Program-made: the position numbers and the translations under genes
Shown here: one piece after another, positions 1-6,346 of the stretch
How the letters are laid out: the number at the start of each line of letters is the position of its first letter
Position numbering within the stretch: position 1 is the stretch's first letter
The notes under the pieces: generated by a model
What the model was told of the DNA's origin: nothing
Seen by the model: only the letters and a program-made list of their open reading frames with translations
Databases searched by the model: none
DNA from: Clostridia bacterium
GTDB taxonomy: Bacteria; Bacillota; Clostridia; Oscillospirales; UBA644
DNA length: 9,862 nt
Assembly (NCBI GenBank): GCA_017424085.1
Contig: JAFPBP010000175.1
Location: 1-9,862 of the forward strand
Reading direction: 5' to 3'

Positions 1-254
1 AAGCGCCCCTCCATGTATTCCATGGCGGCGGCAAGGTTGGCGTCCTTTTCAAAATAGACGTGCAGGATCGCCGTTTCCTTATCCTTGTTCATCAATTCCT
101 CGTCCACCAGATTGATCTGCTTGACCAGCTCGCAATCCATCATATCGGAATAATCCTCCAGATAGATGCCGCCGATATCGGTCATTTCGGCAATGTCCAC
201 GGCGGTCTGGGCGCGGGCGGAGGGGAGGGTAACGGTTACTTCCAAATATTCCAT
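1..254 (-). CDS. prmA: Ribosomal protein L11 methyltransferase, N-terminal part (runs off the left edge)
   Basis: The 84 visible residues begin MEYLEVTVTLPS and match the N-terminal substrate-recognition domain of PrmA. Typical elements are the opening strand (W/L-E-V-x-V), the 'GGIYLEDYSD' segment (family GGVVIEDP) and the later 'ILHVYFEKD' strand. In the family this domain docks onto ribosomal protein L11, and a C-terminal SAM-dependent Rossmann domain, outside the window, trimethylates it. The ATG at 254 lies 3 bases after the nth stop, and its AAGGAA ribosome binding site sits inside the last nth codons, so it is probably translationally coupled as the third gene of the rarA-nth-prmA operon. 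No SAM motif is visible because of the truncation, so the call rests on the N-terminal domain alone. Confidence 0.72.
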   Translation of the reverse strand, partial: MEYLEVTVTLPSARAQTAVDIAEMTDIGGIYLEDYSDMMDCELVKQINLVDEELMNKDKETAILHVYFEKDANLAAAMEYMEGR

Positions 255-257
255 AAT

Positions 258-884
258 TCATTCTTCCTTTTGATTGTATTCGCGGCAAAGATCCTTGAGA
301 AAGCACCCCTCACAATCGGGGGAGCGGGCGGCACAGCATTCCCGTCCGTGATGGACCAGCGCATGACAAAAACGCATACACTCCTCGGGAGGCACGATCT
401 CACGCAGGGCGAATTCCACCTTCACGGGGTCCTTGGAGGAAACGAAGCCCAAGCGGTTGGACAGGCGGATGCAATGGGTGTCCGCCACCACCGAGCCGGG
501 AGCGTCGTATAATTCTCCCATCAGAAGGTTTGCGATCTTCCGTCCCACTCCGGGGAGGCGCAAAAAACCCTCCAGAGTATCGGGAATCCCCTCCTTGGCA
601 AGCATTGCCGCCATGGCGACGATGTCGCGGGATTTCATGCGATATAAGCCGCAGGGGCGCACCACCTGCTCCACCTGAGCAAGATCGGCAGACGCCAGCG
701 ACGGGGGGTCGGGCCAGCGGCGAAACAGCTCCTCGCAGACGATATTCACCCGCTTGTCGGTGCACTGGGCGGACAGTCGGGAGGCGACCAGAAGCTCGTA
801 GGGATTGCGGAAATTCAAGGCACATTTCAACACGGGGTAATGAGCGAAGAGACGGGCAGAGATCTCAGCGTAATTCGGCTTCAT
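258..884 (-). CDS. nth: Endonuclease III, base-excision repair DNA glycosylase/AP lyase
   Basis: This 208-residue protein is the usual length for bacterial Nth, which removes oxidised pyrimidines from DNA and nicks the resulting AP site. The helix-hairpin-helix is at about 110-121 (LPGVGRKIANLL) and includes the catalytic lysine K116. The catalytic aspartate is D135 in VVADTHCIRLSNR. The [4Fe-4S] cluster ligands are C184, C191, C194 and C200 in the exact C-x6-C-x2-C-x5-C spacing. The N-terminal 'LSAQCTDKRVN' matches the family's LSAQATD motif. I chose the ATG at 884 over an in-frame ATG at 911: the family start fits, GGGGGAG lies just upstream, and this ATG overlaps the rarA stop as ATGA, which implies translational coupling. 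All key residues are present, so an active enzyme is expected. Confidence 0.96.
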   Translation of the reverse strand: MKPNYAEISARLFAHYPVLKCALNFRNPYELLVASRLSAQCTDKRVNIVCEELFRRWPDPPSLASADLAQVEQVVRPCGLYRMKSRDIVAMAAMLAKEGIPDTLEGFLRLPGVGRKIANLLMGELYDAPGSVVADTHCIRLSNRLGFVSSKDPVKVEFALREIVPPEECMRFCHALVHHGRECCAARSPDCEGCFLKDLCREYNQKEE

Positions 885-2146
885 TTGCTCTCCCCCTTGA
901 TCAGATCCCAATACTTCTTCGCCGCCTGCTCGGTCTTGTTGTCCCCGTATTCGTAATAGCGGTCGCTCTTCAGACCGTCGGGCAGGTATTGCTGCTTGAC
1001 GTAATGATTGGGAAAGGCGTGGGGATAGCGGTATCCCGTTCCGTGATCCAGCTTCGCAGCCCCGCCGTAGTGACTGTCCTTAAGATGGGAGGGAATCTCC
1101 CCCGCCCCCTCGGACTTAATGCGCTCCATAGCTTCGTCCACGGCACAGATAGCGCTGTTGGACTTGGGCGCCGTGGCAAGAAGCAGGGTCGCCTCCGCCA
1201 AGGGAATGCGTGCCTCGGGGAAGCCCAACTGCAACGCGGAATCCACGCACGCCTTCACGATGGCAATGGCTTGGGGGTACGCCAAACCAATGTCCTCGGC
1301 GGCGATGACCAGAAGCCTGCGGCAAATGGAGGGCAGATCCTCCGCCAGCACCAGCCGAGCAAGATAATGAACGGCGGCGTCGGGATCGGACCCGCGGATG
1401 GATTTCTGAAGGGCGGACAAAATATCGTAATGGGAATCTCCGTCCCGATCGTAGCGCATACTGCTCTTTTTGGAGACCTCGCGGGCTGCCTCCAGCGTTA
1501 CGCGGACCGTCTTCTGCCCAACCTTGCGGCTGCACAGGACCTCCACCGTATTCAACGCCTTTCGCACGTCTCCCCCACAGGTGGAGGCAATATGGGAAAT
1601 GACCCCCTCCTCCACCTCCACGCTCACGGGAGGCTCCGCCATGGCGTTGAACCCGCGGCGGACGGCGATCTCCAGATCAGACTTCTGCAGGGGGCGGAAT
1701 TCAAAGACGGTGCAACGGGAGATGATGGCACCGTAAATGTAAAAATAGGGGTTCTCGGAGGTGGACGCAATGAGGGTGATGGATCCGTCCTCAATAAACT
1801 CCAAAAGGATCTGCTGCTGCTTTTTCGTAAAATACTGCATCTCGTCCAGATACAGAATGATGCCCTTATCGTTACCCAGAGCACCGATGTTGGAAATGAC
1901 CTCTTTGATGTTGTCGGTATTAGCGGTGGTGGCGTTCAGCTTATACAGGGTCTTCTCGGTGCGGTTTGCGATGATCTGCGCCAGGGTGGTCTTTCCAATG
2001 CCCGCAGCCCCGTAGAAGATCATATTGGGGATGCTTCCGCTTTCGATGATGTTTCGCAGGGGCTTGCCGGGCCCCAGAAGATGCTGTTGCCCCAGCATAT
2101 CGTCCAAGGTCTCGGGTCGAAGCCGCGCGGGAAGGGGAGTATACAC
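881..2146 (-). CDS. rarA: Replication-associated recombination protein A (RarA/MgsA), AAA+ ATPase
   Basis: A 421-residue AAA+ ATPase of the RarA/MgsA/WRNIP1 family, which acts at stalled replication forks; family members bind SSB and DNA ends. Numbering is from the GTG at 2146. The N-terminus 'YTPLPARLRPETLDDMLGQQHLLGPGKPLR' is a family signature. Walker A is 46-54 (GAAGIGKTT), Walker B is about 96-102 (IILYLDE), sensor 1 is STSEN at 128-132, and the arginine finger is R144 in the 'SR' pair. The C-terminal tetramerisation region has 'SIRGSDPDAAVHYLARL', 'AEDIGLAYPQA', 'APKSNSA' and 'YRYPHAFPNHYVKQQYLP', all conserved. The Walker A 'AA' for the usual 'PP', and 'DEMQYF' for 'DEIHRF', are divergent. 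A GTG three codons upstream (2155) overlaps the ribosome binding site and is less likely. It is the first gene of an operon with nth and prmA. Confidence 0.93.
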   Translation of the reverse strand: MYTPLPARLRPETLDDMLGQQHLLGPGKPLRNIIESGSIPNMIFYGAAGIGKTTLAQIIANRTEKTLYKLNATTANTDNIKEVISNIGALGNDKGIILYLDEMQYFTKKQQQILLEFIEDGSITLIASTSENPYFYIYGAIISRCTVFEFRPLQKSDLEIAVRRGFNAMAEPPVSVEVEEGVISHIASTCGGDVRKALNTVEVLCSRKVGQKTVRVTLEAAREVSKKSSMRYDRDGDSHYDILSALQKSIRGSDPDAAVHYLARLVLAEDLPSICRRLLVIAAEDIGLAYPQAIAIVKACVDSALQLGFPEARIPLAEATLLLATAPKSNSAICAVDEAMERIKSEGAGEIPSHLKDSHYGGAAKLDHGTGYRYPHAFPNHYVKQQYLPDGLKSDRYYEYGDNKTEQAAKKYWDLIKGESK

Positions 2147-2159
2147 GAACGTCACCTCT
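2144..2159 (-). promoter_or_regulatory. Ribosome binding site that decides the rarA start
   Basis: On the minus strand AGAGGTGA occupies 2159-2152, and 5 bases separate it from the GTG at 2146-2144. The alternative upstream GTG (2155-2153) lies inside this Shine-Dalgarno sequence and so would have no usable site. Starting at 2146 also gives the protein the typical RarA N-terminus M-Y-x-P-L. Confidence 0.7.
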
Positions 2160-2185
2160 TTATAATCAATAAAACTCTACTTTAT

Positions 2186-2220
2186 ATTATACCATGTTTT
2201 TCGTCATTTGTAAAGGGGGG
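2186..2220 (-). promoter_or_regulatory. Sigma-A promoter of the rarA-nth-prmA operon
   Basis: On the minus strand the -35 is TTTACA (2214-2209), followed by a 17-base spacer and -10 TATAAT (2191-2186). The -10 is preceded by TGG, making an extended -10 (TGGTATAAT). A run of six C (2220-2215) abuts the -35 directly, as it does in the hom promoter. The predicted transcription start is near 2179, giving a leader of about 30 bases before the GTG. Confidence 0.8.
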
Positions 2221-2260
2221 AACGAAAAAAGTGTTATTTTGCGGTTCACGCCGATTTTTC

Positions 2261-2275
2261 AAACCGTATCGGTTT
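2261..2275. repeat. Perfect inverted repeat upstream of the small-gene promoter
   Basis: AAACCGTATCGGTTT is a 6-base perfect inverted repeat with a 3-base centre. It ends 5 bases before the -35 box of the plus-strand small gene and lies between that promoter and the divergent rarA promoter. It could be a protein-binding operator; a chance palindrome is also possible, since no second copy is seen nearby. Confidence 0.4.
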
Positions 2276-2280
2276 ATCTA

Positions 2281-2309
2281 TTGACAAACGAGATGGAATG
2301 TGGTACAAT
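2281..2309 (+). promoter_or_regulatory. Consensus sigma-A promoter of the 97-residue gene
   Basis: TTGACA (2281-2286), a 17-base spacer and TACAAT (2304-2309), with TGG before the -10 as an extended -10. The expected transcription start is about 2315-2317, which coincides with the AGGAGG ribosome binding site at 2317-2322. The mRNA would therefore begin almost at its Shine-Dalgarno sequence. Confidence 0.88.
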
Positions 2310-2329
2310 AAAGAAAAGGAGGCGTTCTT

Positions 2330-2623
2330 ATGCTGTTTTCCGAGATCATGACAAAGATCCCTCAGTCCCACCGAGCCGGTCTCTGGAGGGAATACCGAAT
2401 TCTGTGCAATGCCCTCGTTCTGCGGATCCGGGAGAAAAAGCAGGGAATTGCCCCATCGGAGACCGATCTTCTCCCCCTGCGCACCGCGGCAAGACGGGCA
2501 AACGAGATCCTGCAGGAGCAGGGATACGACCCGTTTTTTGACCCCGACGCTCCCGATTTCCTCCCGTCCCTCCTCGCGGAGCTGGATGCGATTGCGGCGG
2601 AAAAGCAAACCGAAACGGATTAA
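2330..2623 (+). CDS. Hypothetical protein, 97 residues, soluble and helical
   Basis: I do not recognise a family. The case for a real gene is strong: a consensus promoter, AGGAGG (2317-2322) 7 bases before the ATG, and an intrinsic terminator 17 bases after the stop. The product is charged and Leu/Ala/Arg/Glu-rich. Residues ~1-65 look helical (for example 'LWREYRILCNALVLRIREKKQG' and 'LRTAARRANEILQEQG'). A short D/P/F-rich segment follows (GYDPFFDPDAPDF), then a last helix (LLAELDAIAAEKQ). There is no signal peptide, membrane segment, zinc motif or helix-turn-helix that I can identify. It stands alone between the divergent rarA operon and the convergent aspartate operon, so context gives no function. 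Its codon style resembles its neighbours, with no sign of transfer. The short leader suggests regulation at transcription initiation rather than in the mRNA leader. Confidence 0.8.
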   Translation: MLFSEIMTKIPQSHRAGLWREYRILCNALVLRIREKKQGIAPSETDLLPLRTAARRANEILQEQGYDPFFDPDAPDFLPSLLAELDAIAAEKQTETD

Positions 2624-2630
2624 ATTTGAG

Positions 2631-2677
2631 AAAAAAGAAACAGATCTACGAGGCAATCGTAGATCTGTCTTTTTTTA
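2631..2677. terminator. Bidirectional intrinsic terminator between the small gene and asd
   Basis: A perfect 12-base stem (2640-2651 with 2657-2668) has a 5-base loop. On the plus side it is followed by C then eight T (2670-2677). On the minus side it is followed by a T-rich tract (complement of 2631-2639). It can therefore end both the plus-strand small gene (stop at 2621-2623) and the minus-strand hom-lysC-asd transcript (asd stop at 2688-2690). Confidence 0.9.
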
Positions 2678-2687
2678 TCACGGTTTT

Positions 2688-3689
2688 TTATTTCACAAAA
2701 AGCTCGGCGATCTGAATGGCGTTGGTGGCGGCACCCTTACGGACCTGATCCCCACAGCACCAAAGAACGATGCCCTTATCGTCGGTCAGATCCTCACGGA
2801 TACGACCCACGAAGACCAGATCCTGATCGCTGGTATCCAGAGGCATGGGATACTTCTTCGCGGCGGGATCGTCTACCAGAACGCAACCGGGAGCAGCCGC
2901 AACGGCAGCCTTGACCTGATCAACGGTCAGCTTCTCCTGCGTGCGGACCGTTGCCATAATGGAGTGAGAGCGAACCACGGGAACGCGGACGCAGGTGCAG
3001 GAAACGGTCAGATCGGGCAGATGGAGGATCTTGCGGCCCTCGTTCTGCATCTTCATTTCCTCGGTGGTGTAGCCGTCATCGTTGAATCCGCCGATCTGAG
3101 GGATCAGATTTGCGGCGATCTGATAGGGGAAGGTGTTGCAAACCACGGGCTTGCCTTCCGCAAGAGCACGGGTCTGCTCCTCCAGCTCCACGGGGCCTGC
3201 CGCACCCGCACCGCTGACCGCCTGATAAGTGGAGGCAACCATGGAGGTGATGGGAGACAGGTTGTTGATGGCGTTGACCGCCACGAGGGTAATGATGGTA
3301 GAGCAGTTGGGGTTGGAAATAATGCCCTTATGATTCAGAGCGTCGGCTCCGTTGATCTCGGGAACGATCAGGGGAACGTCGGGATCCATGCGGAATGCGC
3401 TGGAGTTATCCACGAACACGGCGCCTGCCTTCACGATGGCGGGAGCCAATTCCTTGGCAACGGCGTTGGATGCAGCGCCCAGAACGATGTCCATGCCGTC
3501 GAATGCGGTGGCACACGCCTCCTGAACGGCAATCTCCTGCCCCTTGAAGGGGATCTTCTTGCCCACGCTGCGGGCGCTCGCCAGAAGACGAAGCTCGCCT
3601 ACGGGGAAATTGCGCTCCTCGAGAACCTTGAGCATTTCTCTGCCTACGGCGCCGGTTGCACCGAGGATGGCTACGTTGTACAGTTTCAT
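2688..3689 (-). CDS. asd: Aspartate-semialdehyde dehydrogenase
   Basis: A 333-residue enzyme that reduces aspartyl-4-phosphate to aspartate semialdehyde with NADPH, the branch point to lysine/diaminopimelate and to homoserine. The nucleotide-binding loop is GATGAVG at 10-16. The catalytic cysteine is C129 in SNPNCST. The substrate-binding/catalytic histidine is H242 in VVRSHS. Other conserved blocks are 'VFVDNSSAFRMD' (91-102), 'LIVPEIN' (107-113), and 'YQAVSGAGAAG' (155-165). Length and order are normal for the bacterial family. GGAGG lies 9 bases upstream of the ATG. It follows lysC by 30 bases and is the last gene of the operon, with the bidirectional terminator just after it. Confidence 0.97.
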   Translation of the reverse strand: MKLYNVAILGATGAVGREMLKVLEERNFPVGELRLLASARSVGKKIPFKGQEIAVQEACATAFDGMDIVLGAASNAVAKELAPAIVKAGAVFVDNSSAFRMDPDVPLIVPEINGADALNHKGIISNPNCSTIITLVAVNAINNLSPITSMVASTYQAVSGAGAAGPVELEEQTRALAEGKPVVCNTFPYQIAANLIPQIGGFNDDGYTTEEMKMQNEGRKILHLPDLTVSCTCVRVPVVRSHSIMATVRTQEKLTVDQVKAAVAAAPGCVLVDDPAAKKYPMPLDTSDQDLVFVGRIREDLTDDKGIVLWCCGDQVRKGAATNAIQIAELFVK

Positions 3690-3719
3690 ACGATATATTC
3701 CTCCAAAAACGGTATTAAA

Positions 3720-5039
3720 TCAAGTAAAGCTGTCGTACAGAACGCGAATGGTCTTTTTGAAATCCTTATCGGCGACCCCGATGATGATGTTGATCTCGTC
3801 GGCGCCCTGCTCGATCATGCGGATATTGATGTTATTTTCTCCCAGCGTGGCAAAAAGCTTGCCCGAAACGCCCACGTTCCACGCCATGCGCCGTCCCACG
3901 ATGGCGATCAGGCTGATGCCGTGATCCACCTTGATGCGGTCGGGATGGAGAACGTCGTTCATCTCATTGATCATATCGTGCAGGCAGGGCTCGATCTTCT
4001 GGGTGGAAACCACGAAGGAGAAGGAATCGATGCTGCTGGGGATATGCTCCACGGTGATGCCGTATTTTTCCACGATCTTCAGAGTATTGCGGATAAATCC
4101 GGGCTCCTCGTTCATGCGTGCCTTGGAAACGGTGATGATGGAATAATGCTTCCGTCCCGTAATACCCGTCACAAACCGGCGCTTTTCATCCTCGGTCTCC
4201 CGTTCGAACTCTTCTAAAATCAGAGTTCCGCGGGCGGCGGGATCGTTGGTATTTTTAATATACAGGGGGATGTTCTTGCTTCGCACGGGGAACACGGTCT
4301 CCTCGTGAAGCACGTCAGCGCCCATATAAGAAAGCTCTCTCAGCTCGCCGAAGGTCACCTGCTCGATGGGGCGGGGATTGTCAACGATGCGGGGGTCTGC
4401 CATGAGAATGCCCGAAACGTCGGTCCAGTTCTCATAGGCGTCCGCATCCAGCGCGGCGGCGGCAATGGCACCCGTCACGTCGCTTCCGCCGCGGGAGAAG
4501 GTCTTGATCTCTCCGTCGGGGAAGGAGCCGTAGAACCCGGGCAAAACCACCTGCTTTGCATGGGCAAACAAGCCCTGCAGAGCCTCGTAGGAGCCTTCGA
4601 AATCCACCCGTCCGTCGTAATTGAAGCGGAGCCAATCCTTGGAATCGATGAAGGTATATCCCAGATATTCCGCCATCAGCTTAGCGTTGAGATATTCCCC
4701 GCGGGAAACGATCTCATCCACCGAGGAGGCGGCGTTCATGGACTCCTCCACAAAAGCCAATTCCTTTTCCAAATCCTGAGTCAGCCCGCATCCCTGACAG
4801 ATCTCCCGATAACGGTCGGCGATCTGCTCGAAGACGTCGTGGAAGGATGCGTGATATTTGATATGAGCGTGACAAATGTACAAAAGGTCGGTCACCTTGG
4901 TATCGTCCTTGAAGCGCTTGCCCGGCGCCGAAACGACCACGACCTTGCGATCGGGATCGGATTCCACGATGGCTTTCACGCGGGCAAACTGCTCGGAGGA
5001 TGCAAGAGAGGATCCACCGAATTTTACGACTTTCAGCAT
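3720..5039 (-). CDS. lysC: Aspartate kinase, YclM-type (monofunctional, with tandem ACT domains)
   Basis: A 439-residue enzyme that phosphorylates aspartate, the committed step of the aspartate family. The kinase domain opens with KFGGSS (6-11), and contains 'VVVVSAPGKRFKDDTKVTDLL' near 33-53 and 'FSRGGSDVTGA' (181-191). The C-terminal regulatory part holds two ACT domains, about 298-365 (ending before the IKVDHG segment) and 373-439 (with NINIRMIEQGADEINIIIGV). Overall it resembles Bacillus subtilis YclM (aspartokinase III) rather than the alpha/beta-subunit LysC type. The ATG at 5039 was chosen over one at 5081: it gives the family N-terminus and has a GAGGAA site at proper spacing. It lies 38 bases after hom and 30 before asd. 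Feedback control of the pathway is likely here; whether by lysine, threonine or both cannot be read from the sequence. Confidence 0.96.
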   Translation of the reverse strand: MLKVVKFGGSSLASSEQFARVKAIVESDPDRKVVVVSAPGKRFKDDTKVTDLLYICHAHIKYHASFHDVFEQIADRYREICQGCGLTQDLEKELAFVEESMNAASSVDEIVSRGEYLNAKLMAEYLGYTFIDSKDWLRFNYDGRVDFEGSYEALQGLFAHAKQVVLPGFYGSFPDGEIKTFSRGGSDVTGAIAAAALDADAYENWTDVSGILMADPRIVDNPRPIEQVTFGELRELSYMGADVLHEETVFPVRSKNIPLYIKNTNDPAARGTLILEEFERETEDEKRRFVTGITGRKHYSIITVSKARMNEEPGFIRNTLKIVEKYGITVEHIPSSIDSFSFVVSTQKIEPCLHDMINEMNDVLHPDRIKVDHGISLIAIVGRRMAWNVGVSGKLFATLGENNINIRMIEQGADEINIIIGVADKDFKKTIRVLYDSFT

Positions 5040-5077
5040 AATAATATTCCTCAATTCCCGCAAATCTGCGGCGAAGA

Positions 5078-6172
5078 TCAATCAGCAAAGGCGGCGACGA
5101 AGGTATCGGAGGGCAAGGTCCCCAGCATTTCATGAAGCGCCGAAACACTCATGGGCTCGGTCACGGTGACCTGATCCCCCGTGCGGATATAATAACGGAA
5201 GGAGACCTTGGAGTTGTCCACCTGCGCCTCACGGTAAACGTAAGGAGCATCGGTTTCACCCTCGGACAGATCGATCATATCCTGCACCAGCGCAAAGCCC
5301 GTGGGGTCCTTCCCCGCACCCTGTCCGTAGAAGGACAGAGTTCCAACCCGATCTCCCGTCAGAGAGATGAGGTTGTAGTTCTTCTGCACCGCCGCAGGCA
5401 GAGACGCCGTCGGAACGATGGTGGGCTGAACGAAGAGGGAAACGGTTCCGTCCTCGTGCAGACGGAAAGAGCCGAACAACTTACAGGTGAGCGAGCGGGC
5501 GCTCATCCAGGCGAAATCGCAGGCACGGATGTGGCGAATGCCCAGGGTCGCCACCTTCTCGGGGTCGGAGGTCAGACCCGTTGCCACGTTGCAGGACAGG
5601 GCGGTCTTGTAGCGCACGTCCAGCCCGTCGATATCGGCAGACGGATCACGCTCCGCATAGCCCAGCGCCTGCGCTTCCCGCAGGACCTCGTCAAAATCGG
5701 CGTTTTCCCGCGCCATTTTATCCAGAATGAAGTTGGTAGTCCCGTTGAGAATTCCCTCGGTTGCGGTAATTCTTCCGCCCCGTGCGGTACGGCGCAGAGA
5801 CGACAGCCAGGGGATCCCGCCCCCTGCGGCGGGAGTGAAGCGGAGGGTCACGCCGTTCTCGGCGGCAGCCTCCATCAGTTCACGGAAGCAGGTCGCCAAA
5901 AGAAGCTTGTTTGCACTGACTACGTGCTTTTTCGCCTGCAACGCCCGAAGCACGAACTCGCGGGCAGGATGCAAGCCGCCGATGGACTCCGCAACCACGG
6001 AGATCGAAGGATCGTTGAGGATCTCATTGTAATCGGTAGTCATCACGTCTTCCATTCCGGGGCGCACGGCAAGGTCCAGAATGCGCTTGACCCGCAAGGA
6101 GGTTTTCCCGTCCAGAATGGTTTCGTAAGCGCCGCTTCCCACCACTCCAAATCCGATGATTGCAATATCCAT
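5078..6172 (-). CDS. hom: Homoserine dehydrogenase, short form without a complete ACT domain
   Basis: A 364-residue enzyme that reduces aspartate semialdehyde to homoserine with NAD(P)H, for threonine and methionine synthesis. The dinucleotide-binding motif is GFGVVGSG at 7-14. The catalytic domain has 'AAGGGIPWLSSLR' (115-127), 'GILNGTTNFIL' (140-150) and 'GYAERDPSADIDGLDVRYK' (171-189), where D185 and K189 match the family's catalytic D-x3-K pair. After the catalytic core only about 45 residues remain (about 320-364, with a 'FRYYIR' strand). Common Gram-positive Hom proteins of roughly 430 residues carry a full ACT domain there. Reading past the stop gives no ACT sequence, so this is not an obvious frameshift. 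The ATG at 6172 was preferred over 6202 because AAGGAAGGA lies between them at correct spacing. First gene of hom-lysC-asd. Confidence 0.95.
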   Translation of the reverse strand: MDIAIIGFGVVGSGAYETILDGKTSLRVKRILDLAVRPGMEDVMTTDYNEILNDPSISVVAESIGGLHPAREFVLRALQAKKHVVSANKLLLATCFRELMEAAAENGVTLRFTPAAGGGIPWLSSLRRTARGGRITATEGILNGTTNFILDKMARENADFDEVLREAQALGYAERDPSADIDGLDVRYKTALSCNVATGLTSDPEKVATLGIRHIRACDFAWMSARSLTCKLFGSFRLHEDGTVSLFVQPTIVPTASLPAAVQKNYNLISLTGDRVGTLSFYGQGAGKDPTGFALVQDMIDLSEGETDAPYVYREAQVDNSKVSFRYYIRTGDQVTVTEPMSVSALHEMLGTLPSDTFVAAFAD

Positions 6173-6195
6173 AAAACTCGTATCCTTCCTTTTAT

Positions 6196-6212
6196 GCGAC
6201 AAAAACCGTCGC
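6196..6212 (-). promoter_or_regulatory. Small hairpin in the hom leader
   Basis: On the minus strand GCGAC and GTCGC (5-base arms) enclose a 7-base loop GGTTTTT. It lies within the roughly 55-base leader, between the predicted transcription start (about 6227) and the ribosome binding site (6190-6182). It is too small for a T-box or a known lysine or threonine riboswitch. It may stabilise the 5' end of the mRNA, or may be chance. Confidence 0.3.
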
Positions 6213-6233
6213 GGCTACTCTGTATAATGTATT

Positions 6234-6268
6234 ATTATACCACAATTCCCCTGCAGTTGCAAGGGGGG
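6234..6268 (-). promoter_or_regulatory. Sigma-A promoter of the hom-lysC-asd operon
   Basis: On the minus strand the -35 is TTGCAA (6262-6257), followed by a 17-base spacer and -10 TATAAT (6239-6234). TGG before the -10 gives an extended -10 that can compensate for the weaker -35. Six C (6268-6263) abut the -35, as at the rarA promoter. An imperfect inverted repeat (arms CCCCT-T-GCA and TGC-AGGGG, 6248-6266) covers the -35 region and could be an operator. Confidence 0.82.
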
Positions 6269-6304
6269 AAATGTAAAAAAATACGCACATTGGCGAAAAA
6301 ACGC

Positions 6305-6340
6305 AAAAAAGCGGAGAGATCTCAACAGAAATCTCTCCGC
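6305..6340 (-). terminator. Intrinsic terminator after the LCP gene
   Basis: A perfect 10-base GC-rich stem (6331-6340 with 6311-6320) has a 10-base loop and, read on the minus strand, is followed at once by six T (6310-6305). It starts 6 bases after the LCP stop codon. It separates the sugar/LCP operon from the hom promoter downstream. Confidence 0.93.
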
Positions 6341-6346
6341 ATGAAA

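Noticed and set aside
530..2284. Long plus-strand open frame of 584 codons
   Set aside because: It lies antisense to nth and rarA, both with complete catalytic motifs. Its translation is Gly/Arg/His-rich, without a recognisable domain or ribosome binding site; it is a mirror of GC-rich codon use.
2409..4217. Plus-strand open frame of 602 codons
   Set aside because: It starts inside the small gene in another frame, crosses a terminator, then runs antisense to asd and lysC. There is no coherent protein family and no start signal.
6173..6235. Possible T-box, lysine or threonine riboswitch in the hom leader
   Set aside because: Only about 55 bases separate the predicted start of transcription from the ATG, with one 5-base hairpin; no terminator/antiterminator pair or T-box sequence is present.
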